The translations under genes were made by a program, and so were the position numbers. Source: Mycolicibacterium rufum (lineage in GTDB: Bacteria > Actinomycetota > Actinomycetes > Mycobacteriales > Mycobacteriaceae). Taken from it: 64,000 bases of DNA. Under the pieces are notes generated by a model, which did no database searches, was not told where the DNA came from, and saw nothing but the letters and a program-made list of their open reading frames with translations. The DNA is taken from positions 28,929 through 92,928 of the forward strand of contig NZ_CP103313.1 in assembly GCF_022374875.2 (NCBI RefSeq), in the 5' to 3' direction. How positions within the stretch are numbered: the stretch's first letter is position 1; each line of letters opens with the position of its first letter. Below are positions 8,996 to 16,610 of this stretch, piece by piece.

Positions 8996-9454
8996 GTGAG
9001 GCGAACGGGACCGGATGTCGCAGCACCGCCGTTGCCATCTCTGGAAGGTCTCACGGCCCAGTTCTATGAGCATTGCCGACGTGAAGAGCTGTCGTTTCAG
9101 CGGTGTTCAAGGTGCGGCCGTTGGCGTCACGTTCCTCGCCTGACGTGTGCTGGCTGCGGCAGTAACTCCTGGTCTTGGCAGAGGTCGTCGGGCAGGGGAG
9201 TGGTATTCAGCCACACGGTTATTCACCGCGCGCTGCATCCCGGGTTCGACGAGGCCGTCCCGTTCGTGTGCGCCGTTGTCGAAATGGATGAGGGTGTGCG
9301 GATGGTGGCACGGATAGTGGACCTAGTTGCCGACCGGACGGCGATGCTGGTTGATGCGGCCGTCGAGGTTGTCTATGTGCACGCCGCCGATGATGTTGTG
9401 CTGCCGGCATTTCGGCTGCCCGCTGCGGAAGTGCGGGGCAATGGCCGCCGCTGA
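8996..9454 (+). CDS. DUF35 Zn-ribbon/OB-fold partner of aldolase
   Basis: DUF35 family protein of 152 residues. A rubredoxin-like zinc ribbon is formed by FQRCSRCGRWRHVPRLTCAGCGS (Cys pairs near 36/39 and 50/53), followed by an OB-fold beginning GRGVVFSHTVIHRALHPGF. Proteins of this type bind SCP-x thiolases (ChsH2 DUF35 with Ltp2, IpfE with IpfD) and are needed for their aldol cleavage. GTG start at 8996; it follows the thiolase by 36 bases and its 3' end overlaps the MaoC gene by 14 bases. The role as aldolase subunit is inferred from family and neighbours. Confidence 0.85.
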   Translation: MRRTGPDVAAPPLPSLEGLTAQFYEHCRREELSFQRCSRCGRWRHVPRLTCAGCGSNSWSWQRSSGRGVVFSHTVIHRALHPGFDEAVPFVCAVVEMDEGVRMVARIVDLVADRTAMLVDAAVEVVYVHAADDVVLPAFRLPAAEVRGNGRR

Positions 9455-10487
9455 CGAGTTGCGCGATCGTGTCGGTGAGAAGATCCACTTTCGAGGCGCC
9501 GACTCGGTGACGCAGAACGACATCCGCCGCAAACTGGAGGTTTTCACCTTTTCCTGTCCGCTGCATGACGACGAGGCGGCAGCGAAGGCGCACGGCTACC
9601 TCGGCGTTGTGGCCCCGGTGACGATGACCCCGCTGTGGGGGCTGCCGCCGTATTGGGCACCCGGACAGCCCAGTCCCTATCTGGTCGACGGGCAGGAGAT
9701 GACGGGCAACATCACCGACACGCTGGCTCTGCCGTTCAGCCGATCGGTCAACGTCAGCAGCGAGTGGCAGTACCACACACCGCTGTACTTGGGGGACAGG
9801 TTGCAGGGGACTACGACGATCATCTCGGTAGAGCAGAAGCGCACCCGGGTGGGTACCGGAGTCTTCCTGCAATACGAGTCGGAGTACGTGAAGGTTTCGG
9901 GAGAACTGGTGGCGCTCAACCGAAATACCGTCTTCAACTACGACCCAGACGACGCCTCCAGGCCTGAGCCCGGCACTTCGGCCCGCGCCCAGCAGGGCGA
10001 CCGAGGTCCCCGCACGCGCTCAGTGGACGATGCCGATACCAGTGTCGACTGGAACACGCCACTTCAGTTCGACGACGTTACGGTCGGTGCGCAAGTGCGC
10101 GGACCGGCTCTGGCCCTGACTTACCAGCGCATGGTGATGAACATTGCCGCGGATCGCATGTTTTCCGGGATACACCACAGCGCCGCGGCCGCTCATGCCG
10201 CGGGGCTTGCCGACATCATCTTCAATACTCGTGGCCTGGAAACTCTTTTCGAGACCGGGCTTCGTCGATGGATGGGCCTTCGCGGCAGGTTGGTGCAGCT
10301 GGGTCCGTTTAAGATGAGTGCCTCAGTTCACCCGGGCGACGTGGTGCAGGCGCGATGGACGGTGACCGGCAAGCATGCGCAGGCAGGCGCAGACGTCGTA
10401 GATCTCGAATTCGGTGTCTTCGCCGGGGATCGGCAAGCGGCGCAAGGGGTTGCCGCCATTCATCTCAACGGCAAAAAGCAATGCTGA
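9441..10487 (+). CDS. Double-hotdog MaoC-like dehydratase
   Basis: A 348-residue protein with an N-terminal FAS1-like dehydratase/hotdog domain (TPLWGLPPYW, SVNVSSEWQYHTPLYLGDRL) and a C-terminal MaoC-like hotdog half (FDDVTVGAQV, MSASVHPGDVV, EFGVFAGDRQ). It would hydrate an enoyl-CoA or dehydrate a 3-hydroxyacyl-CoA, which would set up a substrate for the aldol-cleaving thiolase/DUF35 pair beside it. The ATG at 9441 is preferred over a longer frame from 9327, because the extra stretch lies inside the DUF35 gene in another frame. The second half lacks a clear intact hydratase motif, so one half may be structural. Confidence 0.8.
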   Translation: MAAADELRDRVGEKIHFRGADSVTQNDIRRKLEVFTFSCPLHDDEAAAKAHGYLGVVAPVTMTPLWGLPPYWAPGQPSPYLVDGQEMTGNITDTLALPFSRSVNVSSEWQYHTPLYLGDRLQGTTTIISVEQKRTRVGTGVFLQYESEYVKVSGELVALNRNTVFNYDPDDASRPEPGTSARAQQGDRGPRTRSVDDADTSVDWNTPLQFDDVTVGAQVRGPALALTYQRMVMNIAADRMFSGIHHSAAAAHAAGLADIIFNTRGLETLFETGLRRWMGLRGRLVQLGPFKMSASVHPGDVVQARWTVTGKHAQAGADVVDLEFGVFAGDRQAAQGVAAIHLNGKKQC

Positions 10488-10517
10488 TCAGAGTTCTGTA
10501 GGAGAAGGAGGGTTCCG

Positions 10518-10715
10518 ATGAGTGTTATCAAGGCGGACGTGGAGGTCTGCCAGGGCTACGCGAACTGTGTCGTTGCAGCGGCCGACGTCTTCGACATCGG
10601 TGATGCGGGAACTGTTGTCATTCTTGATGACACGGTAGCCGAGAGCGATGAGGCGCGGATTGTCACGGCGATTCGCAGTTGCCCCGTCTCGGCTCTACGC
10701 CTCGAAACGGCCTGA
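10518..10715 (+). CDS. Small 3Fe-4S type ferredoxin
   Basis: A 65-residue ferredoxin of the actinobacterial type that serves P450s and Rieske oxygenases. It begins VIKADVEVCQGYANCV and ends IRSCPVSALRL: cysteines near 11, 17 and 54 make a CX5C...CP pattern expected to bind one [3Fe-4S] cluster. The start has a strong AGGAGAAGGAGGG leader. It lies 30 bases after the MaoC gene and upstream of oxygenase 2, so it probably feeds electrons to one or more of the three oxygenases here. No ferredoxin reductase was seen in the window. Confidence 0.9.
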   Translation: MSVIKADVEVCQGYANCVVAAADVFDIGDAGTVVILDDTVAESDEARIVTAIRSCPVSALRLETA

Positions 10716-10962
10716 GTGAGACGGCCGTGAACGGCGCAAGTATCAGGGGGTCGGATGCATGGTGGAGACGAGTCGGATCGTCGAATGTCCTTGAGTCTCA
10801 ACCGACATGAGTTCTCGTGTATTGCATCCTCAATCAGGATCTGGCTCCACTTCCACTTCGACGCGTGAGATCGGTGCCCGGCAGACGCGGTGACGGTTTG
10901 TGGTGATTTGAGTTACGGCTGTCTCGGGGTGATTCGGGCATTACAGCAAGGGAAAGGTACCG

Positions 10963-12378
10963 ATGACGTTAAAAATGAGTACTTCAGGCGGTTCGGACAC
11001 GACCGCTCGTAGTCTCGTCGATGTCGATCGCGGGGAGATCAGTCGCGAAATCTTCACCGATGCTTCGATTTTCAACCGTGAGTTGGAGTATTTGTTTCCG
11101 CGGAGCTGGTTGTTTGTGGGTCATGCCTCGCAGGTCTCTGCGCCGGGTCAGTTCTTCTCGTCGAGGATGGGCTCGGATCCGGTGTTGTTGACCCGTGACG
11201 CTCAGGGTGGTGTGAATGTCTTGCTCAATTCGTGCCGACATCGGGGTATGGCGGTGTGTCGCTACGACGAGGGTCGCGCGCTCCAGTTCACCTGTCCCTA
11301 TCATGGCTGGTCGTACTCGATGGACGGTTCGCTGGTGTCCACCCCGGGGGATTTGCACGGTGTGCCGCAGCAGGGCATGGCCTACGGCAACGGCCTTGAC
11401 AAAGCGGCCTGGGGACTTGTCAGGGCTGCCAAGGTGCACAATTACAAGGGCCTGGTATTCGCGTGCTGGGATCCATCAGCCCCGGAGTTCGATGAATACG
11501 TTGGGGACTTTCATCATTGGCTGGATAACCTGTCTGATGCTTTTGATGGTACGGAAGGTGGTACCGAGGTGTTCCGTGGGGTGCAGAAGTGGCGCATCAA
11601 ATCAAATTGGAAATTCGTCTCAGAGAATTTCTTGGGCGATACCTATCACGGGGCGACGACCCATGCCTCGGTTGAACAGGTGGGCATCGGGCCGGGTGGC
11701 AGAAATTCACGACGTCACGGTGAACGACAGGATCAGGGTGGTTTTTCGAAGGGCCGTGTGAAGACGTCGTTTCGGATGGGCCATGGCGCGTCGGACAATC
11801 TGGCGTATGAGATTCCCTATCCTGAGTTCGCCGAAGAACCGGCCTTGAGTGAGTACTTCTCCCAGGCGTGGGCGGTCCGCAAGGAGCGACTGCAGGCGCA
11901 GGGCAGACTGCTCGGTGGTCGTGGCCCGGCGACGATGTTCCCCAATATGTCGTTTTCGGCCGGTTTTCCGCGGACGATCCTGGTGTCACATCCGATCAGC
12001 CCGACCGAAACCGAGGTGTGGCGCTGGTATCTCGTCGACAAGAACGCACCCGATGATGTGCGTGACTGGTTGCGCCGCTATTACATGCGCTACTCGGGTC
12101 CTGGAGGGATGACGGAGCAAGACGATATGGAGAACTGGAATTACGCGACGCAGGCCAGCCAGGGCGTGATAGCCCGGCGCTACCCCTACAACTATCAGCA
12201 GGGTCTCGGCAAGGAAACTCCCAGTGAGCTCGACCAGGCGGTGCATTCTCACCAGCCCATCGCTGGCGAGGTGAATGCACGCGCCTTTTACCGGCGATGG
12301 GCCGAGTTCACCGACAACCTCTCGTGGCCCCTACTCATCGAACTCGCCAAATCCGACGAGAGAGCCGCACGGTCGTGA
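10963..12378 (+). CDS. Rieske ring-hydroxylating dioxygenase alpha subunit 2
   Basis: Second catalytic subunit, 471 residues. Rieske motif CRHRG (Cys91, His93) and CPYHGW (Cys111, His114); iron-site region ENFLGDTYHGATTH with His229 and His234; distal acid in TEQDDMENW. It is clearly paralogous to, not a copy of, alpha 1 (3470) and alpha 3 (19405). ATG at 10963 with AAGGGAAAGG just upstream; 247 bases of non-coding DNA separate it from the ferredoxin, so it may have its own promoter. Its stop overlaps the GTG of its beta subunit (GTGA). Confidence 0.9.
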   Translation: MTLKMSTSGGSDTTARSLVDVDRGEISREIFTDASIFNRELEYLFPRSWLFVGHASQVSAPGQFFSSRMGSDPVLLTRDAQGGVNVLLNSCRHRGMAVCRYDEGRALQFTCPYHGWSYSMDGSLVSTPGDLHGVPQQGMAYGNGLDKAAWGLVRAAKVHNYKGLVFACWDPSAPEFDEYVGDFHHWLDNLSDAFDGTEGGTEVFRGVQKWRIKSNWKFVSENFLGDTYHGATTHASVEQVGIGPGGRNSRRHGERQDQGGFSKGRVKTSFRMGHGASDNLAYEIPYPEFAEEPALSEYFSQAWAVRKERLQAQGRLLGGRGPATMFPNMSFSAGFPRTILVSHPISPTETEVWRWYLVDKNAPDDVRDWLRRYYMRYSGPGGMTEQDDMENWNYATQASQGVIARRYPYNYQQGLGKETPSELDQAVHSHQPIAGEVNARAFYRRWAEFTDNLSWPLLIELAKSDERAARS

Positions 12379-12932
12379 GTGCAACGGGCGACGAAATTTC
12401 CACGAGGCAGGACGCGGTAGAAAAGTTGCTGCTACAGGCCGAAATCGCCGACTTTCTTTATCGGGAAGCCGACCTGCTCGACGAACGACGTTACTCCGAA
12501 TGGCTCGGTCTGCTCACCGAGGACTACGAGTACTCCGTTCCACTGCGGACGAACGTGGCGTACGACGACCTCGCGCAGCTGGAACAGACTCAGCAAGGTA
12601 GCGACATCTGCTGGTTCGACGAGGGGAAGGAGACGGTCGCTTTGCGGGTGGAGCAGCTGATGACGGGACTGCACTGGGCGGAAGAACCCGTCTCGCGAGT
12701 GTCACACCTCGTCACCAACGTGCGTATCGAGGCGGTAGAAGACGCGGAAGTCGAGGTGAGCTGCCGCTTCCTGGTGTACCGGAATCGGGTCACCGATGAA
12801 ACGGATTTTCTGGTCGGCCGCCGCAGGGACCGATTGCGGCGCAGTGTGGCTGGCGATTGGCAACTGTGTCGTCGCCGGCTACTCCTGGACCAGGCGGTGC
12901 TGCTTGCCAAGAACCTCTCGATCATCCTGTGA
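12375..12932 (+). CDS. Ring-hydroxylating dioxygenase beta subunit 2
   Basis: Small subunit, 185 residues from the GTG at 12375. This start is chosen because it overlaps the alpha stop as GTGA; a longer frame from 12297 would run inside the alpha gene. It shows the family pattern ADFLYREADLLDERRYSEWLGLL, EDYEYSVPLRTN, RVSHLVTNVRIE and the C-terminal LCRRRLLLDQAVLL. No cofactor site is expected. It pairs with alpha 2 in the same way as the pair at 3470-5352. Confidence 0.9.
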   Translation: MSATGDEISTRQDAVEKLLLQAEIADFLYREADLLDERRYSEWLGLLTEDYEYSVPLRTNVAYDDLAQLEQTQQGSDICWFDEGKETVALRVEQLMTGLHWAEEPVSRVSHLVTNVRIEAVEDAEVEVSCRFLVYRNRVTDETDFLVGRRRDRLRRSVAGDWQLCRRRLLLDQAVLLAKNLSIIL

Positions 12933-12951
12933 AAATGCCTCCCAATCTTTG

Positions 12952-12984
12952 ACCCTTGACCATCAGGGGTTAAGAATATAGCGT
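12952..12984 (+). promoter_or_regulatory. Possible promoter/operator before cupin gene
   Basis: TTGACC (12956-12961) and TAGCGT (12979-12984) are 17 bases apart. The first hexamer sits in an imperfect inverted repeat, ACCCTTGA at 12952-12959 and TCAGGGGT at 12963-12970, matching in 7 of 8 positions. It could be an operator for the cupin gene or a weak terminator of the oxygenase 2 operon. Confidence 0.35.
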
Positions 12985-13032
12985 TCCCTAAATATCCTTT
13001 CGCGCCGGACGACCAAGAAGGGGGCCTCTGGA

Positions 13033-13476
13033 ATGTCTACGTTCCTCGAACCACAGCGATGTGCCGACGATGTGACCGCCCTGAAAGTGATGACAGAGGA
13101 AATGCGCCCGCTTCTGATCGGCGACGGCTACCAGATGTTCGAGGTGCGCGCACCTGAATCATCTGGACCGCCTCCGCACCAGCATCCCTGGGATGAAAGC
13201 TACGTGGTGCTCGAGGGCGTGCTGTGGGTAAGCCGCGGCGGCGAAGAAGCGACCCTGCAGGTGGGTGAGGCGATTCGGGTGCCGGCCGGCGTCGTGCACG
13301 CCTATCGCGTTCTCTCTGACGGCGCCCGGTGGATCACGACCTCGTCTACCCCGGGCGGCGCGCTGGATTTCTTCTCCGATGTGGATGCCGCGTCCAACGG
13401 CCCCGGCGACGTGAGAGCCCTCATCGAGGCCGCGAAGCGAAACAGGGTCGAATTCGCCGATCCGGCATTGCAATAG
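13033..13476 (+). CDS. Cupin domain protein
   Basis: A 147-residue single-domain cupin. The metal-binding motif 1 is PPHQHPWDESYVVLEG (two His and a Glu), and motif 2 is VPAGVVHAYRVLS with the third His. Such small cupins bind a metal and act as isomerases, dioxygenases or ligand sensors; the exact role is not visible. It has its own possible promoter and lies between oxygenase 2 and a short dehydrogenase gene, so it probably belongs to the pathway. Confidence 0.8.
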   Translation: MSTFLEPQRCADDVTALKVMTEEMRPLLIGDGYQMFEVRAPESSGPPPHQHPWDESYVVLEGVLWVSRGGEEATLQVGEAIRVPAGVVHAYRVLSDGARWITTSSTPGGALDFFSDVDAASNGPGDVRALIEAAKRNRVEFADPALQ

Positions 13477-13570
13477 CCGTCATTTTGATTTCTCAGCACG
13501 CACACGGCGCCGTGGTATGCCAAAAGTGTTGACAGCCGGCGCAGAAGGTGGCGTTGGGCCGGCTGCTGTC

Positions 13571-14449
13571 ATGAGGCGGGTCGGCGTGATCGGTCTGGGC
13601 GCCATGGGTTCCGCGCTGGCGGCGTCGCTTCTCGCGACGGACCATTCGGTGGTTTGTTTCGACATTCGGCCCGACGTGTTACGCCCACTTGTGGAGCTAG
13701 GCGCCGAGGCTGCTGCGGACGCGCGTGAGTTGGCCGGCGCATGTGATGTCGTTTTGACGTTCCTCCCGGGGCCGAGTCAGGTGCTGGAGGTGGCGCTCGG
13801 GTCGGAGCGAGGTGTCCTGGCCGGCCTTGCCGACGGGGCCGCCCTGCTGGATATGTCGACCTGTAATCCCGAGGTTGCAGCGATCATCGGTCAGGCCTAC
13901 GACGCGGCTGGGAGGCGTTTTGTCGATTGCCCCGTCAGCCGAAAGGCGCCGAACATGACCGTTCTGATCGGAGGGCCGCCGGGGGTACTGGGCCCTGATG
14001 CCGATGTCCTCGCCGCCGTCTCGCGCACCTTGGTGTACTGCGGCCATCGAGGCGCGGGATATGCCACCAAGCTTCTCAACCAGCACGTCAAGTACAGCTG
14101 GTATCTCGCTTCGGCGGAAGCCCTCTTAATCGCTGAGGCGATGGGATTGAATGCCGGCGAGGTAGCCGACGCGATCGCGGAGTGCAGCGGGGGGGACTCG
14201 GGTCTCACTACGGCGGCGGCGTACTTCCGCCACGACACCGAGTCAGTTAGGAACCGCGCCCCCGCTAGCACCATTACGAAAGACTCCGCGCTGGCGGAAA
14301 GTATGGCGACGAACGCCGGTATCCGCAGCAGGACGCTTGAGCCCGTCGTGGACTTCTTCCAAAGTGTTGCGGCCTCGGAGTTTCGCGACCGTGCCTACCC
14401 CGAAAGCACAGAACTTCTTCAGCGAATCCGGTCGATGCCTCCGAAGTGA
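13571..14449 (+). CDS. 3-hydroxyisobutyrate dehydrogenase-like protein
   Basis: Beta-hydroxyacid dehydrogenase family, NAD(P)-dependent. The Rossmann motif VGVIGLGAMGSALA starts the protein; FVDCPVSRKAPN matches the substrate-binding region (usually DAPVSGG) and GAGYATKLLNQHVKYSW holds the catalytic Lys block (usually GxGxxxKxxNN). From the ATG at 13571 it has 292 residues; an upstream ATG at 13517 would add 18 residues without recognisable homology. The substrate would be a 3-hydroxyacid or 2-hydroxy-semialdehyde; which pathway product it handles is open. Confidence 0.75.
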   Translation: MRRVGVIGLGAMGSALAASLLATDHSVVCFDIRPDVLRPLVELGAEAAADARELAGACDVVLTFLPGPSQVLEVALGSERGVLAGLADGAALLDMSTCNPEVAAIIGQAYDAAGRRFVDCPVSRKAPNMTVLIGGPPGVLGPDADVLAAVSRTLVYCGHRGAGYATKLLNQHVKYSWYLASAEALLIAEAMGLNAGEVADAIAECSGGDSGLTTAAAYFRHDTESVRNRAPASTITKDSALAESMATNAGIRSRTLEPVVDFFQSVAASEFRDRAYPESTELLQRIRSMPPK

Positions 14450-14615
14450 ACCCCTACGTCTTGAGTGCGACCCCCGTCACGCTGTATAGCTAACTGAATT
14501 GTTAACGGGTCGAATATCGGTGAGCGGAAAGAAAGACCACCAGCCATTTGCCGGTATGATCGGCACCCGGGTGGAGATGTCTGCCGAACCGCTGATCAAC
14601 GTTGCAAGGGACTTC

Positions 14616-15179
14616 ATGAGTACCGAGAAGTTGACGATGGCCGAACAGGTCGCGGCCAAGACCCGCGAAGCCGGACCCGATCACGACCCCTCTTCGTTGG
14701 CGCTCCCGCTTGCGCTCTACCGTGCTGTGACCGCCTTCGGTCGGGTCGCCGCCGAGGAGTTGGCCCCGGTCGACCTTTCGATGAGCCAGTTCAACGTCCT
14801 CACCGTCCTCAAGCGGGCCGAGAGGCCGATCACGATGGGCGCACTAGCGGACTCTATTTCCGTACGCCAAGCCAGCCTGACGAGTGTCGTCGACAGCCTG
14901 ACCAAGGCAGGCTTTGTCACACGCAAGGTGAATCCCCGCGATCGCCGTTCGGTTGTGGTCGCGATATCGAAGAAGGGCGATCAGTTCATGACCGAGTTTC
15001 TGCCCGGTCACTACGACTTCCTGCAGACAGTATTTGCCGGTATCAAACCGCGGCACAGACAGCAGTTGCTTGCACGACTGGATGAACTCATCGATTGTTT
15101 GGAGGCATATCCGACCGACACGCAAAAGGCGATCCGCAGCTCGTTATCGCAGGCCGCCGCAGGCCAGACCAGGCCATAG
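14616..15179 (+). CDS. MarR family transcriptional regulator
   Basis: A winged-helix MarR-type regulator of about 187 residues. Core features are LSMSQFNVLTVLKRAE, the recognition helix region ADSISVRQASLTSVVDSLTKAG and the wing VTRKVNPRDRRSVVVAISKKG. The ATG at 14616 has AAGGGA 5 bases upstream; longer frames from 14499 or 14577 are possible. Just upstream, TAAC...GTTA around 14491-14504 could be part of its own operator. It is convergent with the class II aldolase gene and is a good candidate for control of the left catabolic arm. Confidence 0.8.
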   Translation: MSTEKLTMAEQVAAKTREAGPDHDPSSLALPLALYRAVTAFGRVAAEELAPVDLSMSQFNVLTVLKRAERPITMGALADSISVRQASLTSVVDSLTKAGFVTRKVNPRDRRSVVVAISKKGDQFMTEFLPGHYDFLQTVFAGIKPRHRQQLLARLDELIDCLEAYPTDTQKAIRSSLSQAAAGQTRP

Positions 15180-15283
15180 CCGAGTTGCCTGACTCCTTAC
15201 CGTCGCACCGCGATATCGGCACCAGCGTTACCTCCGCCATCAGCTCGGCCAGCATGGCCGCGCCAGTTGTCCCGCAGAACTCT

Positions 15284-16033
15284 CTAGGACCGATGGTTTT
15301 CCAGGCGCCCCAGCTCATGACGCCATGCGATGGTGTCGTTTAGTGCGTTACCGAGATCTGGAAGCTCTGCAGCGTCATCGTCTGTCAGTTCAGCCAGAGC
15401 GCCACCCGCAGAAGCGATCTGAAGCGACAAACGCGAGATGGTGTCGACGCTGATCGCCTGTATCACCGCCCGCTCGACAGTTTCGGCAACGCTAGTGAGC
15501 CCGTGCGCGCGGAGAATAACCACCGGTCGATCGCCCATGGCAGCAACCATTTCCTGGGCGAGTTGCCGATTCCGCAACAACACTCCCCGCGGATACACGG
15601 GCACGCCACCCGCGGCAAGCCGAAAACCAGGGATGTCGAACGCTCCGACGATCGGTCGGACAGCCAGACCGGCGAGATCGGCGGCAACTACCGCTGCGGG
15701 ATGCGCATGCACCACAGCATTGACATCGCCTCGGGCGCGAAGCACCTCGGTGTGCAGCGGCAACTCGTTCGGGGGCTGGTAACCGTCATCGAATTCTCCC
15801 GCGGCACCCTCGGTGCCGTCCAACGTGACCAAACGGATGTCCTCTGCGGTGGTGAACGCTAGCCCGCGCTCCCGGGGACCGCGGCATCGGATCAGCAGCC
15901 GATCCCCGTCGACGCGCAGGCTGATGTGGCCGAGGATGCCTGGCGCCAAGTCGCGCGCCGCGAGGACGCGGCAAGCAAGCGCGATCGCCTGTCGTTCAGG
16001 GTCGAAACCCGTCCCCGAAGTGGTGGAGCTCAT
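15284..16033 (-). CDS. Class II aldolase/adducin family, likely decarboxylase
   Basis: Zinc-dependent class II aldolase/adducin fold, 249 residues from the ATG at 16033. Typical are GNxS-like LGHISLRVDGDRLLIRCRG, the PNELPLHTEVLRARGDVNAVVHAHP block with the metal His pair, and VILRAHGLTSVAETVE with the third His. The fold covers fuculose aldolase types but also decarboxylases of dihydroxyaromatic or ring-cleaved acids (PhtC-like 3,4-dihydroxyphthalate decarboxylase). Next to an extradiol dioxygenase a decarboxylase role fits best. Its start overlaps a 36-codon leader frame and a well-formed promoter/operator lies about 320 bases upstream. Confidence 0.8.
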   Translation of the reverse strand: MSSTTSGTGFDPERQAIALACRVLAARDLAPGILGHISLRVDGDRLLIRCRGPRERGLAFTTAEDIRLVTLDGTEGAAGEFDDGYQPPNELPLHTEVLRARGDVNAVVHAHPAAVVAADLAGLAVRPIVGAFDIPGFRLAAGGVPVYPRGVLLRNRQLAQEMVAAMGDRPVVILRAHGLTSVAETVERAVIQAISVDTISRLSLQIASAGGALAELTDDDAAELPDLGNALNDTIAWRHELGRLENHRS

Positions 16034-16140
16034 CGGCAGCTCAGGGTTTCGGTATCGGCGCACTCCGTGGAGGCGATAACGACGTCCGCAGATGCTCCGC
16101 GCAAAGCGCGATGAGCGCTGCCGGGCACGATTATTACCAT
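16030..16140 (-). CDS. Possible 36-codon leader peptide
   Basis: A short frame from ATG 16140 (MVIIVPGSAHRALRG...) ends with TGA overlapping the ATG of the class II aldolase (ATGA). It lies between the promoter at 16364-16392 and the aldolase, so it could be a leader that couples translation. No homology is recognised and it may be chance. Confidence 0.3.
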   Translation of the reverse strand: MVIIVPGSAHRALRGASADVVIASTECADTETLSCR

Positions 16141-16350
16141 CGGTCTCACTTCCGTCTCGTCCGTCTCCGTTGGGCGGCGGTTGCCGGGGGGCAACGAAGC
16201 TGAAGCGGCGCCAGGATGAACCTGGTGGCGACGCCAGTGCAGGAATCATCGGCGCTCATTACCCAACACCGCACTACGAAGCGATCACCGGCTGCACAGC
16301 GATCCAGTGCCGGGACTCAAGCGCCCGGGCATCTTTTTGGTAGAAATCAA

Positions 16351-16392
16351 CTCTGTTATACAGAGATTATGGTTCATGTGCCGTCGAGTCAA
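16351..16392 (-). promoter_or_regulatory. Promoter and palindromic operator for aldolase gene
   Basis: On the - strand TTGACT (16392-16387) and TAATCT (16369-16364) are separated by exactly 17 bases, close to a SigA consensus promoter. A perfect 6+3+6 palindrome, CTCTGTTATACAGAG (16351-16365 on +), overlaps the -10 edge and the expected transcription start. This is the arrangement of a repressor operator. It would control the leader frame and the class II aldolase, with a long 5' leader of about 215 bases before the first ATG. Confidence 0.6.
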
Positions 16393-16610
16393 CGGGTAAG
16401 ATCGTCGGCGACTTGCCGATAAGCCGCCAGCAACATCGTGTGGGTGCCAATGTCGGTGTGGGTCGTCTCCTGAAGGCCATTCTGGCTTCTGGTTTCGTCG
16501 ATGAATCGATCGCCATAGGCAGCGACGCGCCACCTGAACAAGCGTCCGCCGAGCGATCGGGCGGCGGATGAGTGACCCCGCCATGTCAGCACATCTGCGC
16601 CCCGCTTCAA
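16389..16610 (-). CDS. Small coupled protein of unknown function
   Basis: A 73-codon frame whose TTG start overlaps the stop of the extradiol dioxygenase gene (TTGA), the same coupling form seen at 7793. The product is basic at the N-terminus (MKRGADVLTWRGHS) and ends HTMLLAAYRQVADDLTR. Small subunits (LigA-like) accompany some LigB dioxygenases, but no LigA motif is recognised here. It could also be chance or a remnant. Its 3' end overlaps the -35 box of the next promoter. Confidence 0.35.
   Translation of the reverse strand: MKRGADVLTWRGHSSAARSLGGRLFRWRVAAYGDRFIDETRSQNGLQETTHTDIGTHTMLLAAYRQVADDLTR

Noticed and set aside
9327..9440. N-terminal extension of the MaoC gene
   Set aside because: It lies in another frame inside the DUF35 gene and has no family likeness; the ATG at 9441 is the natural start.
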